64,000 nucleotides of DNA from Cryptococcus deneoformans JEC21. Its lineage: Eukaryota; Basidiomycota; Tremellomycetes; Tremellales; Cryptococcaceae. This document shows positions 22,968-33,736 of the stretch, one piece after another (the first letter of the stretch is position 1; each line of letters opens with the position of its first letter). A program made the translations under genes and the position numbers. The stretch lies in the NCBI RefSeq assembly GCF_000091045.1, contig NC_006683.1:232941-296940 (forward strand), read 5' to 3'. Below the pieces are notes generated by a model. The model worked only from the letters and a program-made list of their open reading frames with translations. It had not been told where the DNA came from and searched no databases.

Positions 22968-24053
22968 ATGTTCATGCACTACCACCCGACGCTCGTCCCC
23001 TCTGGGCCTGCTCCTTCTCGGCCTCCTCTTTTTCACGCCAAACCCAAGCCAGCTTTTCCTCCTCGAACCATACATAATAAGCCGAGGCTCAATGCCACTA
23101 TCAAACTCAGGACTGCTGGTTCAGAGAGAATTATTTGCCAGGCACCGTTTAAAAGGAAAACGAAGCATCACAAATTACACAACCAACTCAAGCGCCAGCC
23201 AGCTCTCCCTACCATTCCTGAACAGTTCGAAGACAGCGTAACATCCGCGCCAGCTATTTCTCGCACATCTTCAAGCTCTCAGCTCCTCCCTTCATTTGAA
23301 CGTGTGACTACTGTGCTTCGCATATTTTCTAGTCTTTTCACAAAGGATGAAGAGGAGAAAGAAAAGCAGCAACAAGGACGGTGGAGTTGGCTTAGCTGGA
23401 ATAGCTCGGGAGAGGAAAGCTCGAACAACGAGGTGATAAGGATCACGACTGAGGACCTTCTTGATGTCGGCCCAGCTATCACTGTTACTTCGCCCAAGAG
23501 GACGCCATCGCCAAGCTCGGACCCTTTCAATCAATTCAGCAACAATGAACCGTTCTTCCCGGACCTTGGCTGCGACAAAGGATCACACTGTGTTTTGGAC
23601 TCTGACCCTGAGACCCATTCATCAACATGGTCAGGCATTATTTCTCGAGACGTATTCTATGACGAGACATGGATAGCTGGTTCCCAATTACTACGAACGG
23701 CCGATGGGCAGATCGTTTGCGACCTGCAAGAGAAGGGCTTGTTGAATAGTGTCTCGCGGAAAGCCAAAAAGGAGAGAAAGAAAAGAGTAAAAACTCGGGT
23801 GGCGAACTCTGACCTTGTATGTATCTCTCAGTTATGCACCGATGCTGACATGTCGAATCAGACTGTAGGTGGGACACATGAATACTTTGTCAAGTCCGTG
23901 CATCTCTCTTCACACTACACCACTAGCGTAAGCACCACCACAGTCTCCGGCAGCTTCGCCGCAGGAACCAGGACAGATTTCCTTAGGAGGGCCCGTCAAC
24001 ACGCAATGGATATGTTGGGTCTCGATGCTATGGCAGGTTCTCGCACCGAATGA
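22968..24053 (+). CDS. Uncharacterised basidiomycete protein, low complexity
   Basis: Reading frame continuous from before 22806 to the stop at 24051-24053. ATG at 22968 (MFMHYHPTLVPSGP) is preferred over the upstream ATG at 22806 because a TATA-like site lies at about 22869. A 45-base intron at 23817-23861 (GTATGT...GCTGAC...CAG) is very likely; since its length is divisible by three the frame is open either way. With that splice the protein has 346 residues. It is Ser/Pro/Lys-rich with SSLFTKDEEEKEKQQQGRWS, a possible structured core around WSGIISRDVFYDETWIAGSQ, and a basic run KAKKERKKRVKTR (candidate nuclear signal). No known domain, membrane segment or signal peptide recognised. It is transcribed away from the ABC transporter. 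Confidence 0.65.
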   Translation: MFMHYHPTLVPSGPAPSRPPLFHAKPKPAFPPRTIHNKPRLNATIKLRTAGSERIICQAPFKRKTKHHKLHNQLKRQPALPTIPEQFEDSVTSAPAISRTSSSSQLLPSFERVTTVLRIFSSLFTKDEEEKEKQQQGRWSWLSWNSSGEESSNNEVIRITTEDLLDVGPAITVTSPKRTPSPSSDPFNQFSNNEPFFPDLGCDKGSHCVLDSDPETHSSTWSGIISRDVFYDETWIAGSQLLRTADGQIVCDLQEKGLLNSVSRKAKKERKKRVKTRVANSDLVCISQLCTDADMSNQTVGGTHEYFVKSVHLSSHYTTSVSTTTVSGSFAAGTRTDFLRRARQHAMDMLGLDAMAGSRTE

Positions 24054-24705
24054 ATCGAAAAGATTGGATTTTTATCGAAAACAAACTATAGGGCGTTCTA
24101 TAATTGATTTTACACCCGCTATGCATGGCGATTACTTTTGAGCTATGAGCGTAATGCAGTGTGCAAAAACCGTCCATCGGTTCAGTTAAGCCAAGAGCAC
24201 GAATTTGTGCTAAATCGAAGGAAGAGGTCTATGCCCCAGGGGATCTTTGGTCTGGAAGCGTGTGCGCATGACGAACGATGCTAGCCTCTCGCTACGACAC
24301 GGAAGAAAAGTTGACTGATCCGTAGCAGATTGTAGTATTAGCAGAGGGATTCCATAGCCGTAGACAATTTCTCAGCTGACTCTCCACTTATAAAAGAGCG
24401 AGCGACATCGCCCTCCACAGACCATGCCGGCTCCAAAAGTTCACCCTTCTCGTCACCGCCAAAGAAACAAAAGGACCCGTTCTCAAGTAGGAAATCTCTC
24501 AGGAGCGCTCGTCATGCCTGTTCTCTCGCTCCTGCTCCATTCACTGTGGCCCAACGTCGATCTCCCTTAGTTAGCCAAGGACGCTCCACACCTCGTACCG
24601 TTCTCGAACCCTGACTGTCAGTTGTATGTAGCTCAAAATCTCAGTATAATACCCGTCGTATGCAAAGAGATCCGGAATCTAATCCTTTTCATGGTGTCTA
24701 ATGGT
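24054..24705. other. Intergenic region with a possible orphan exon
   Basis: About 650 bp between convergent genes. One frame (about 24350-24612, plus) is open, preceded by TTAGCAG and ends in TGA; its product is Ser/Pro/Lys-rich (SPFSSPPKKQKDPFSSRKSL). It may be an extra 3' exon of the 22968 gene or a separate small gene; see findings. Confidence 0.3.
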
Positions 24706-26519
24706 CTATCCCCATCCGACCTCCCACCACCAGTACCCTTGGGCCTCGTCGATTCTTCCTTCACCCTTCCTACCCTTGACTCCTCGTTTACCCTCGCCTC
24801 TTGTGCCGAGCTTTAGACCTTTTGATATACCAAGACCCTCTCCGCGGAGCTCCGGTGCAACAGCTGATGGATCTGGTGAGAGCGCCGCGGCGGCGGAGCG
24901 ATCGGATAGTGGAGTGTAAGTGGAGAGAGGAGGGAAGTGTTGATCGATGGATTCAAGCTCGGGAGCGAATGTCGGGCGGAGGGGGGATAGGATGTGCTGT
25001 CGTATAGTCAGCGTTAAAACCACGGATTTCCGGTAAAGATAACTTACGAAGGTACCACCCTGGTCGTTTTCACCTTCAGGCAACCTCAACACCCACGCCG
25101 CGACCTCCCTCAACAACTTCGCATGTGTCTCATCATACACACAATCACTGGCTAACACCAAATCAAATGTTCCGTCCCTAGCAAATACCCCCATCTGTTC
25201 TTCGTCGCCTTGTCCTCCCTTGGCCATGAAAGCGGGGAAAGTCGTCCAATCTAGCTTGGCAATATGTATACCTTCATTACGAGCAATATCGGTTATAGAC
25301 TCAATTCCATTCGAAGTAAGTGCAGGAGGAAAATTGAGGTCGACACATATTTTGAGATTGTCCAATACAGAGGGCAAGAAATCTGTGGCTACCACCAAAC
25401 CGGAATGGGTGTCCGATGCGATGGCATTGAGGTCGAGAAGCTTTCGGGAAAGAATGGAAAGAAGACCTGTCCCGGCTCCAAGTTCTAGGACTCGTACACC
25501 TCTGTTGACTCCGGAAGGAGGGAAAAGCCCATAGTCTGACGGGTGAAGAGCGATTTGTCGACCTAGCAGGATGGCGCTACCCCATGTTTGGACACCTACA
25601 CTGAGATGATCGCTCATAGGTGCATCGTGAAGCAAGATGGGTAAAAGCGAACGATTGGCCTTTTGCGGTCTCGCGCCTCTGTTCGCACTAGTAGATGTCG
25701 TGGGCGAAGGGGGAAGTCGCGTGCGAAGAGTGAGGGGGGAAGTGGGAGAGGTGGAGAACGAAGCGAGAAAAGTAGAGGTGCTGGGAGAGTGCATCGGGTT
25801 TGGGGTAACCCTTGAACGGACTTTAGAGAGCGCTGGGCCGAGGTAGTCCGCTATGGGGAAGATGAGATGGCGAGTAAGAGATCCCGCAGCTGAAAACGAT
25901 GTCAGCTGTACTCCTTCATGAAGTCAATTACGCGGCAGAACGTACCACTTGTACCAGCCATCATTGCAAGAACCGCCGTGGCATCTCTCAAGATAGCTTC
26001 AATGTCCTTGGTTCCTTCCGTTTTCTCATCACCCTCATTCTCTTCCAGCCAGCCTTGAGCCCTCCTCACGACTCCACTGAGCCACCTCTCCGCCCATTCT
26101 CTCTCGAAGGGCTCCAAATGCGGCGTCTCGAGCTCCTCATACTCTTCTTCGGTGTCTTCGGTGTCCTCCATTTCTTCATTGATCTTGTCTTCGACGATAG
26201 TCTCGGTCTTTGCCGGTAATGCTACATCGAGACCGAGACCCATGCCCTCCATAGTCTCGACTAAACCAGCGCTGAATCTTCGCTTCCTCTTGATCTCTCT
26301 AATTTCCTTCTTCACCCGTCTGTCATTCTTATTGCCCTCTTCACTGGAGGAATCGGCCCCATCTTCGAGTACATCAGCGGCATGGAATCCACCATGAATC
26401 GGAGGTAGGTATAGCTCTCGGAGATCAGCGATGTAAGAGAGTAGTTCGGTGGGGTTGAGTGGGTGAAGAGTGTATTGTGACCTCGGCAAATGAGGTAGAA
26501 AAGTTGAAGGGACGCTCAT
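24706..26519 (-). CDS. Family-16 (METTL21/FAM86-like) S-adenosylmethionine methyltransferase
   Basis: Three exons (26519-25946, 25889-25048, 24996-24706) sum to 1,707 bases, 568 residues. The C-terminal half carries the seven-beta-strand methyltransferase core: VGVQTWGSAILLGRQIALHP, motif I VLELGAGTGLLSI, an acidic strand-2 region ending ATDFLPSVLDNLK, and FDLVLASDCVYDE (motif IV). This is the layout of Methyltransf_16 enzymes, most of which methylate lysines of translation factors or chaperones. The N-terminal 190 residues form a separate, highly acidic region (EEEYEELETPHLEP) with helices, longer than usual for the family. The C-terminus ends with an odd Trp-rich GYWWWEVGWG. The substrate cannot be told from sequence. 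Confidence 0.8.
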
Positions 26520-26957
26520 TCTGTCGATTAAAGCCTTTTCATTTTCTGTTTGAGATGGATATGACGTTCAGTTCATAAAAATATGTATACAGTCGACTTC
26601 GCTTTATAGTGAAGCACTACCGGTGTGGGGTGTATTCTGAAATTTCTAATTTTGGGCTCCCCAAACACAAATGGGTATTTTGGCTGTACACACCTAGTAT
26701 TGGGCCCAAAAACCCAGTTTGGCCAATGCGTTACGTAACGGTTTTGCCCTAACTGGGGACACAAATAAGCCTTCGAATCACGTATCGCTGGCACTGGCTG
26801 GCACTGGCTGGCAGATATCATCTGGAGAGCATACAGTACAATCCAGCAGCAGCTATATACTAACAACTATATTCAGTCCAGCCCTCAACGCGTCAGCTTC
26901 CTTCCTTATAACCTTTTCATTCCCCTCTTGAACCTGCACGAAAAAAGAGCAGCAAAA
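26520..26957. other. Divergent promoter between the methyltransferase and SBH1
   Basis: About 440 bp. It holds CCAAT directly before the perfect palindrome CGTTACGTAACG (26729-26740) and a 10-bp tandem repeat, GCTGGCACTG, at about 26787-26812. No gene. Confidence 0.5.
26729..26740. promoter_or_regulatory. CGTTACGTAACG palindrome, candidate bZIP site
   Basis: A perfect 12-bp palindrome whose core TTACGTAA is a classic AP-1/Yap-type bZIP target, placed 210 bp upstream of the methyltransferase ATG and 218 bp upstream of the SBH1 ATG, next to CCAAT. Regulator identity is inference. Confidence 0.4.
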
Positions 26958-27584
26958 ATGGTACGTTCCTCCCCTTTCTACGGCTGGAAGCATTATGCCC
27001 CCCTCCACTCCTATATCGGGTCCATAGGTGCTGATCCAACTTGATTTTGTGTAGGCCGACACCAAGCGCCCCTCATCTCCCTCCACTCCGGGACAATCCT
27101 CTTCATTTGCTGTTGCCAGGCCCCATGGTGCTAACGCTGTTCGGTACGTGGGAGAAAAGAAGCGGTTGAGCAGATGCTGACTGTAACCGGTAACTTGCTG
27201 TTATTCCTCGCATCCATCCTTGTCCGACAATGTCCAATCAATATATCTTGACACCCGCAATGCCCGTTGACGATGATTCCTGACCGCCAAAACGAAAATA
27301 GACGACGTGCTCCCGCAGCCGCTCGGCCCAGCTCAACGCGTTCAGCCGGTGCCGGTGGCTCTTCGAACACCATGCTCAAACTCTATACCGACTCTGGGGA
27401 GGCTGGTCTCAAAGTGTGCGTCTTTTACAAAATTCCCTTGGGGTCATCGGATTATTTCTCGGTTGCTAATTCTACTCAATGTTGTAGTGACCCATTTGTC
27501 GTCATTGTGCTTTCCATCTCTTTTATCGCCTCCATCTTCTTCCTCCACATCACCGCCAAGATCATCAGGGCTTTTACCAACTAG
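26958..27584 (+). CDS. SBH1: Sec61 beta subunit (Sbh1)
   Basis: Small tail-anchored subunit of the ER protein translocon. Four coding exons: 26958-26960 (the ATG alone), 27055-27143, 27302-27415, 27488-27584; total 303 bases, 100 residues. The Sec61-beta pattern is plain: a Ser/Pro/Ala-rich cytosolic N-terminus, NTMLKLYTDSGEAGLKVDPF, then the C-terminal anchor VVIVLSISFIASIFFLHITA and a short basic tail. The first intron directly follows the start codon. The donor of intron 3 is GTGCGT after AAAGT, which makes the conserved VDPF junction. It converges with the CLIP-170-like gene. Confidence 0.92.
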
Positions 27585-27920
27585 GCGTTCCCTTAATAGC
27601 TTGGGATTAACAATGGGATAGGAGCAGACATTGCAGAGGGGTTTGGGCTTTGAATGCATTGTACCTTTTACCGGCATATCGTGTTCGGACACGCCATCGC
27701 TTCAGCACGAGAGAAAGCAGCGGCTCAACAGCGGCAAGCCAGACTAAAAATGCATTGAAACCCTACTCTACAATATGCTAAACCTAAAAAGTGCACAAGT
27801 CCGTTCAATATAAACGTGGATCTTTCAAAATTGATGGTAGGAACAAGAGATGAGATTAAAATACGTCTTCTGCCATAGGGCATTCTGATGTGTCATGCTC
27901 GTTGCTCTGTTGATTGTTCG
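27585..27920. other. Convergent 3' intergenic region
   Basis: About 335 bp between the stops of SBH1 and the CLIP-170-like gene; expected to hold both 3' untranslated regions. No other element seen. Confidence 0.5.
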
Positions 27921-30900
27921 TCAATACTGATTGTAATATTTTGGCAACAGCTGACTCACTTCGCAATCGGCGCACCACCTGCCACCCTTCTTAGTTCCCT
28001 CCGTGGAGACGTTCCCGGCAAACACAGGGCAAGCATCCAAATCATGAGGTCCCTCACAAAGTTCACATCTCTCCGTACCTTCTCCGGTACCTCTTGATCC
28101 TCCGATCGCGATACTTGATGATTGACCATCGGAAGCATGTGAAAATGTAGTGGCCGCAGCAGAATAAGGAGGCTCGCCCTTGGACCTCTTGGAAGATGAT
28201 CTGTACCGCTCAATCTCTCGTTCAAGTTCGGCGGCACGGGTTTCGAGCTCGTCTTCGCGGTAGATCTTGGACTCGACGAGCGCTTCGAGTTCAGCGACTT
28301 CCCGGTTAAGCTGTATGGGATGAAAATTAGTATACTCAACAAAATTTGTGTAAAGTCGAACGCACATCTTTGATGGTCGCCTTGGCCGCCAGTAACTCTT
28401 TCTGATTACCTTGGACACCAGGAATATCCGCCGCAGCCTCCTCCAACAATTTAACCTCCTCTTTCATCAATGAAATCTCTTCCCTCAAGCTCTCGCACTG
28501 TTCCTTGAGATCAGCATTCTCAGTAGACAACTCTTGGACGATATGCTGGAACCCAATAAGCTTTTTCTCGGCGTCTTCCGAAGAAGTCGATGAATTGGAA
28601 AGTTTTGGCCGAGAAGTAGGGAGATTGTTTTCGATGTTGCTTTCGGCAGTTTGCTTGAGCTAGAGTTGAATTCAGTCAGCCCATGTATGTTTTAAGACCT
28701 TATATAATGGCTCACAGTGGTAATTTCGGCCTCGAGAGAAGCAATCTTGGCCTCCAAATCGTTGATTTGGTCCTTGGCATCGGAGACGACCTTGGCCTCG
28801 GCATTGGTCGCAGCAGCAAGCTCTGTTTTGAGTTTCTTGATTTCTTCTTGAGCGACGGACAATGCCTTTTCGTTGGCATTTGCGGCCTGTAATGTCGTTC
28901 GCAAGCTTGCTGCTTCCTGTAGAACCATCAGACATTTGACTGCACGATCAGTGCTTTGCTTACAGCTGCCTCAGTCCGAAGACTCTCAATCTCTGCCCTG
29001 GCACCTTCGAGGGCGGCTTGATTTTCCTTGAGAGCACCTTCCAGTTCTCCAATCTTCCCTCGAGCTCCATTCGCCTGTTCCTTCAATTCCTTGATCTCGA
29101 GTTTCAATGCAACGATTTCCTCTTTGGCAGCCTTTTCTCCGTCCTTGGCTCGGTTCAACTTACCCTTCCAAGTCTCCGCGTCAGTCTCTGCCTGCGCCCT
29201 TGCTTCTTCAAGTTCTTCTTCCAAAAGATTCAGTTTGTTCTGAAGATGCTTGACTTGCGCATTGAGTGTTTCATTGTCGATTTCAGCCGCTGTGGCTGCC
29301 TCACGTTGACGACTAGAAGGGGAAGGAGGCAAGAGGGCCTTTTCTTGCTCTTCACGAGCTTTTTGAAGTTTCTCATCGAGGGATCGATTCTTATCCTCAA
29401 GCTCTCGAATTCGCTCTTCGAGCTCAAACTGCTTGGTCTCATTGAGTGATATCATCTGTCGCCCGGCGTCCGTGAGGTCGTCCACGAGCACCTGCATCGA
29501 GTTCACTTCGGCTTCTGCTGTTTGGGCCCTTTCTAGCATCTTTTGAACTTCATCCTTTCTAGCTTCGGCGCCCGCAGCCAGTTCCTCCTCTGCCCTCTCA
29601 TTTGCAAGTTTCAACTCTTTTTTGAGGTCCCCAATCTCTCTAAGCTTCGCTTCAAGTTCCTCTTGTTGAGCGGTATGTTCCGCTTGCAGTTCTTCAAGAA
29701 TCCTGACCGCATCGGTGGCGTTGGTATCAGACGTCTCGAGCTGGGTCTTCAAAAATTCCAACTCCTGTTTTGATCGCTCCGTCTCTTGTCTCAACGTCTC
29801 CATCTCAGTAACGTCTTCATCCCGTAGCTCGGGCATCCTTTTTAAGTCCTCCTCCAGTTCCCCATTCCGCCTCTTCAGTTCACGAATCTCCTCTTCGAGC
29901 GCTTCTATTTGTCTCGCAGTCAGGACGCGATTGATATTACCTGGACTAGGCGGCGGAGGCATGTCTCCTATTCCACTTGCTCGAGGTCGTACACGAGGAG
30001 TAACAAGCCCACCCATACTTTGCCGAGATCGGGCAGGTGTACCACCCATTCCCATAGATACACGGGAAACCCTGGGTGTTTGGCCATTGACAGTAGAAGT
30101 GCTAGCAGCGAGCTTTGATGCTGGCGCTGTGGTTACAGCACGGGCATTGTCAAGTTGTTTGGCAGTCATACCGATGTATCTGCTGGCGCGCGAGCCAGCA
30201 GTGATCCGCGAGTCGATGCCGTTATTCGCGTTTGTGCTGTTACCAAGGGCGGTACGAGCTGGAAGCGTTTCATCGTCAGCGCCGGATATGCTTGGACGTG
30301 TACGATGAGCTGTAGAGACTGTGCGTGTTACGCGACCGGGGGTGACTGACGGTGGACGAGAAGGGGTCGCTCGACCAGAGATGGATGGAGTAGCACGTCC
30401 AGAGACGGAAGGGGTGGCGCGTCCAGACAGAGAATATGAGGCTGTTGAACGGTGAGATGAGGCAACTGAAGCGGGTCTAGAAGTACCGGTAGTGGGTGGT
30501 GATAACTTGACGGCGGTAACAAAAATACCGCATTTGGGTGGGCAAGAAAAGTATTGAACTCTGTGGAAAGTCAGCAGCTGGGTAAACTCATTCCAGAAAA
30601 TATTCTATACCCTTCAACAGTACCGTCATTCTTCCCTTTTCCCTTAAAACCTCCCTCAAGCTCTACGCCAGCCCATATACCCTCTTTGAATTCGGTCGTG
30701 CCGTAAAACCGTAGAACACCCTCATATCCCATACTACTGATTCTCACTCTTTCTCCAACTGTAGGTACCCACTTTGCAGAAGTTGGTTCTCTCTCCGACG
30801 CTCTTGATTCTGACCGGCGAGCGAATGGAGTAGAAGATATGGTTGAAGAAGCAAGTGACGTCCGGCGGGGGGTAAAGGGAGTTGTTGTGGAAGTCGACAG

Positions 30901-31290
30901 GGATGAACGGACACCAAGTCCGGCTCGAGATACACTCCTGCTTGCTGCAGAAGGTGTAACGGGCGCACCTAACCCAAGGGCCGAAGGAGTACGAGGGCGG
31001 ATCCCTGGAGTTCGAGGTGCAGCAAGACCATATGCCGTAGGGGGTGCAGCGAGATGTGATGTTGATGTTGTGCTTTCTGAAAGTTCATTGGGAGAGCCAT
31101 TGCTCCGGAGACTGCTTGGTGGTCGATTCCTCAAAGCTTCTTGGAAGGCTCTATCCATGAGATCATCTGAAACAGCTGTGCCGGATTGGCCTGGACCGAG
31201 AGATGATCGCGGACGACGAGCAGTAGGCGTTGGGATACCTGTTGTTGGTGAAGGACGTCCAGGAGTTGAGAGTTGAGGTAAGCGCGACAT
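27921..31290 (-). CDS. CLIP-170 family microtubule plus-end tracking protein
   Basis: Five exons (31290-30611, 30560-28964, 28916-28716, 28659-28366, 28310-27921) give 1,053 residues. Order: Ser/Pro/Arg-rich N-terminus; CAP-Gly domain with VGERVRISSMGYEGVLRFYG, GIWAGVELEGG, GKNDGTVEGVQYF and CPPKCGIFV; repetitive SGRATPS linker; some 600 residues of coiled coil; C-terminal zinc knuckle CELCEGPHDLDACPVF plus a WCADCE pair. CAP-Gly + coiled coil + C-terminal CCHC knuckle is the CLIP-170/Tip1/Bik1 plan, and differs from dynactin p150, which lacks the knuckle. Only one CAP-Gly is present, as in fungal members. Role inferred: plus-end binding and recruitment of dynein/Kip partners. It is divergent from PUS1. 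Confidence 0.87.
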
Positions 31291-31671
31291 TTAATGCGAT
31301 ACAGGGTATATCTACAGGCTGATCAGCCATTATAGCTCACGTGGTACGCAATATAAACACACGACCCGAAATAGTTACCTGTCAGCTATGCACGAGCCGC
31401 GAAAGTGGTCGAAAAGGCCGGAGTATACTTTCCGTAGGCGGGGGATCTGATTAAGATGCCGGAAAGCACCTATTGCTGTAGGTATAGGTGTTTGCAGGCT
31501 TACCGAAACGGCTGTGGAAATCGAGTAAACAAGGGAAAAGCAACAGAGCTGCTTGTGAGTTCTGTTGACGACCGACGCGTTTCGAACCACGTGGATTTTT
31601 AAGTTAATTTATTTTTTGTTGCAGAAATTCGGATCGCATATTCGGCGTGTTGTTCTCACCAAGTTCGTGGT
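31291..31671. other. Divergent promoter between the CLIP-170-like gene and PUS1
   Basis: About 380 bp. Contains TTCGAACCACGTGG at about 31577-31590, a CACGTG E-box beside a TTCGAA. No gene seen; the TTCGAA is not part of a tRNA because neither T-stem nor acceptor pairs. Confidence 0.4.
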
Positions 31672-33736
31672 ATGATCCCACGCGTAACAGCATTTCTTAG
31701 CAATATACTCAGGCAGCCAGCTTTAAAACGCATAATGGAACACACAGAACCCATGAAGAGGCCCAGATCGCCATCTCCGCAGCAGGCAATGGTACCAGAG
31801 GCCAAAAGACCCCATATCGAACCGGCACCGGTACCTGCTGCAGTCCAAGTTGATGCCGAAGAAGCAATGTTCAATGTCGAAGAAGAAACTCAAGGTGGCA
31901 AAGGACGGAGAGGGAAGAGAGGAAATGAAGGCCAGGCTCGTAAAGAGAAGAAAGAGAAACGAGATGCCAAGGACCCGAGGGCTCAACGAGCTTGGGAACC
32001 CAGCGAGAAGACCAATGGCGAAAAACGGTTGCCCAAGAGGAGGTGCGCTGTGTTGATTGGGTGGGTCTTGCAACGTTCTGGGCGTGGTAGCAGCTTTATG
32101 ACTAATGCGAATACAGCTACTGCGGTACTGGATACCAGGGTATGCAAATGTGCGCTTTTTTCATTGTCTCTGGCCGCTCATTTGCCAATCCTTACATTAT
32201 TGTAGACAAGACCACACTGACCGAACTATTGAGGGCGAAGTCTTTGCTGCTCTTGTCAAAGCTGGCGCTGTCTCTGCCGACAATGCTATCGATGCGCGCA
32301 AGGTCGACATTGCTCGAGCTGCTCGAACGGATGCTGGCGTTCACGCCGCCGGTAATGTTATCTCCATCAAAATGATCACAGAACCGCCTCTTCCCGAAGG
32401 CTTCAAAGATGTCGCCGAGTATGTCAACACTTTCTTACCAGACCAAATTAGGATGTGGGGCTGGGTCAGAACCGTCAAGTCCTTCAACGCCCGAACGTGA
32501 GTCTTCGCTACCTGTGACTGTACCATGGATTACGGCTGATGATGGCCCTGGTAAAGGGCGGCCGACTCTCGTATATACGAGTACCTCCTTCCGTCATACT
32601 GCCTCATACCTCCCCACAAAGATGACTCTCTTGCCAAGCATCTCGATTTATCCTCTCCCGACTGGCGAGAAATCGTCGGTGAGGGTCCTTGCTCCTTTGC
32701 CGACGCTAGACTCCCTATGCCCACTTCTGACGAAGGCGAAGTCGACCCCAAGGTTCGAGGAGAGTACGAGAGAAAAAGAAAGTGGAGAGTGGATGAAAAG
32801 ACTTTGGGCCGGTTCAGAGACATCATTGCCCAGTACAAGGGTACTCAGTGAGTGTTCGTGTAGAACAGATACAACTGGCCAGAACTGAGGGAATGTCAGC
32901 AACTTCTACAACTACACTGTTGGCAAGCCTTTTAATGACCGAGCAGTCAAGAGGTTTATGATCAAGCTTGAGGTGAAGGAACCCAAGGTGTATGGAGAGA
33001 TTGAATGGATTTCCGTTCAAATCCACGGACAAAGTTTCATGCTTCATCAAATCGTAAGTGTACTATATTTATACCAGTAGACATTATCAGCTCATGGTGC
33101 CACAGCGAAAAATGATCTCCATGGCGATGCTCGCCTGCCGAACTGGTTCTCCTCCCTCTCTCCTCCCCGAGACATTTGGTCCCAAGAAAATTCACATTCC
33201 CAAAGCCCCCCCTCTCGGTCTCTTGCTCGAGGCTCCTCAGTTTGGCGTTTACAACGACAGGATCACCCAGAAGTTGAATGGCATCACCGAAGACAGGGAT
33301 CCGGTAAACTTTGGTCTGTATGCGGATGAGATCTATGCTTTCAAGGTGAAGTGGATCTATGAAATGCTGAGGAAGGAGGAGTTAGAGAAGAACGTGTGAG
33401 CCAAAAGCTTGCATGGTATGACTGTTTCAATGCTGATGAATGGATAGTTTCCACAAGTGGATCCAAATGATGGACAACATCAAGAACGATTCTCTCGGTT
33501 ACCTCAAGTATGTCACTTCATCCATCTTCGCCGCAGTGATTCATGCTGACATTCAATTTAGCACTAAGGGCATTATCCCGGCAGAAGCCACTGCCTTGGT
33601 ACTTGAGCAGGAGAGCAAGCGAAAGGAGGGTCAAAAGACTCAGAAGGAAGGTGTTGAAACCGGAGTCGAGGAGATTGAGAGTGATGACGAGGAGGTTGAC
33701 CAAGAGGCCTTGAAGAGGGGTGAATTGGAAGGGTAG
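31672..33736 (+). CDS. PUS1: tRNA pseudouridine synthase 1 (TruA family)
   Basis: Isomerises uridines in tRNA and some snRNA/mRNA. Eight exons (31672-32060, 32117-32149, 32206-32496, 32557-32847, 32900-33053, 33106-33395, 33448-33507, 33562-33736) sum to 1,683 bases, 560 residues. The TruA/PUS1 marks are all present: [27 protein letters not shown], the catalytic Asp in [33 protein letters not shown], and [14 protein letters not shown]. An N-terminal Lys/Arg-rich low-complexity region (residues about 75-110) fits nuclear localisation. The first 20 residues resemble a mitochondrial presequence, and a second in-frame ATG lies at 31735. The C-terminal tail is acidic. Confidence 0.92.

Noticed and set aside
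29715..30308. 197-codon plus-strand frame
   Set aside because: It is antisense to the coiled-coil part of the CLIP-170-like gene, whose codon structure creates open antisense frames.
27921..31290. Dynactin p150/Nip100 as identity of the CAP-Gly gene
   Set aside because: The C-terminal zinc knuckle and overall order fit CLIP-170/Tip1, not p150.
31570..31600. TTCGAA as a second tRNA T-loop
   Set aside because: Flanking stems do not pair on either strand and no acceptor or anticodon arm can be drawn.
32409..32888. 159-codon plus-strand frame inside PUS1
   Set aside because: Wrong-frame shadow that runs through PUS1 exon 4 and flanking introns; the PUS1 frame carries the conserved motifs.
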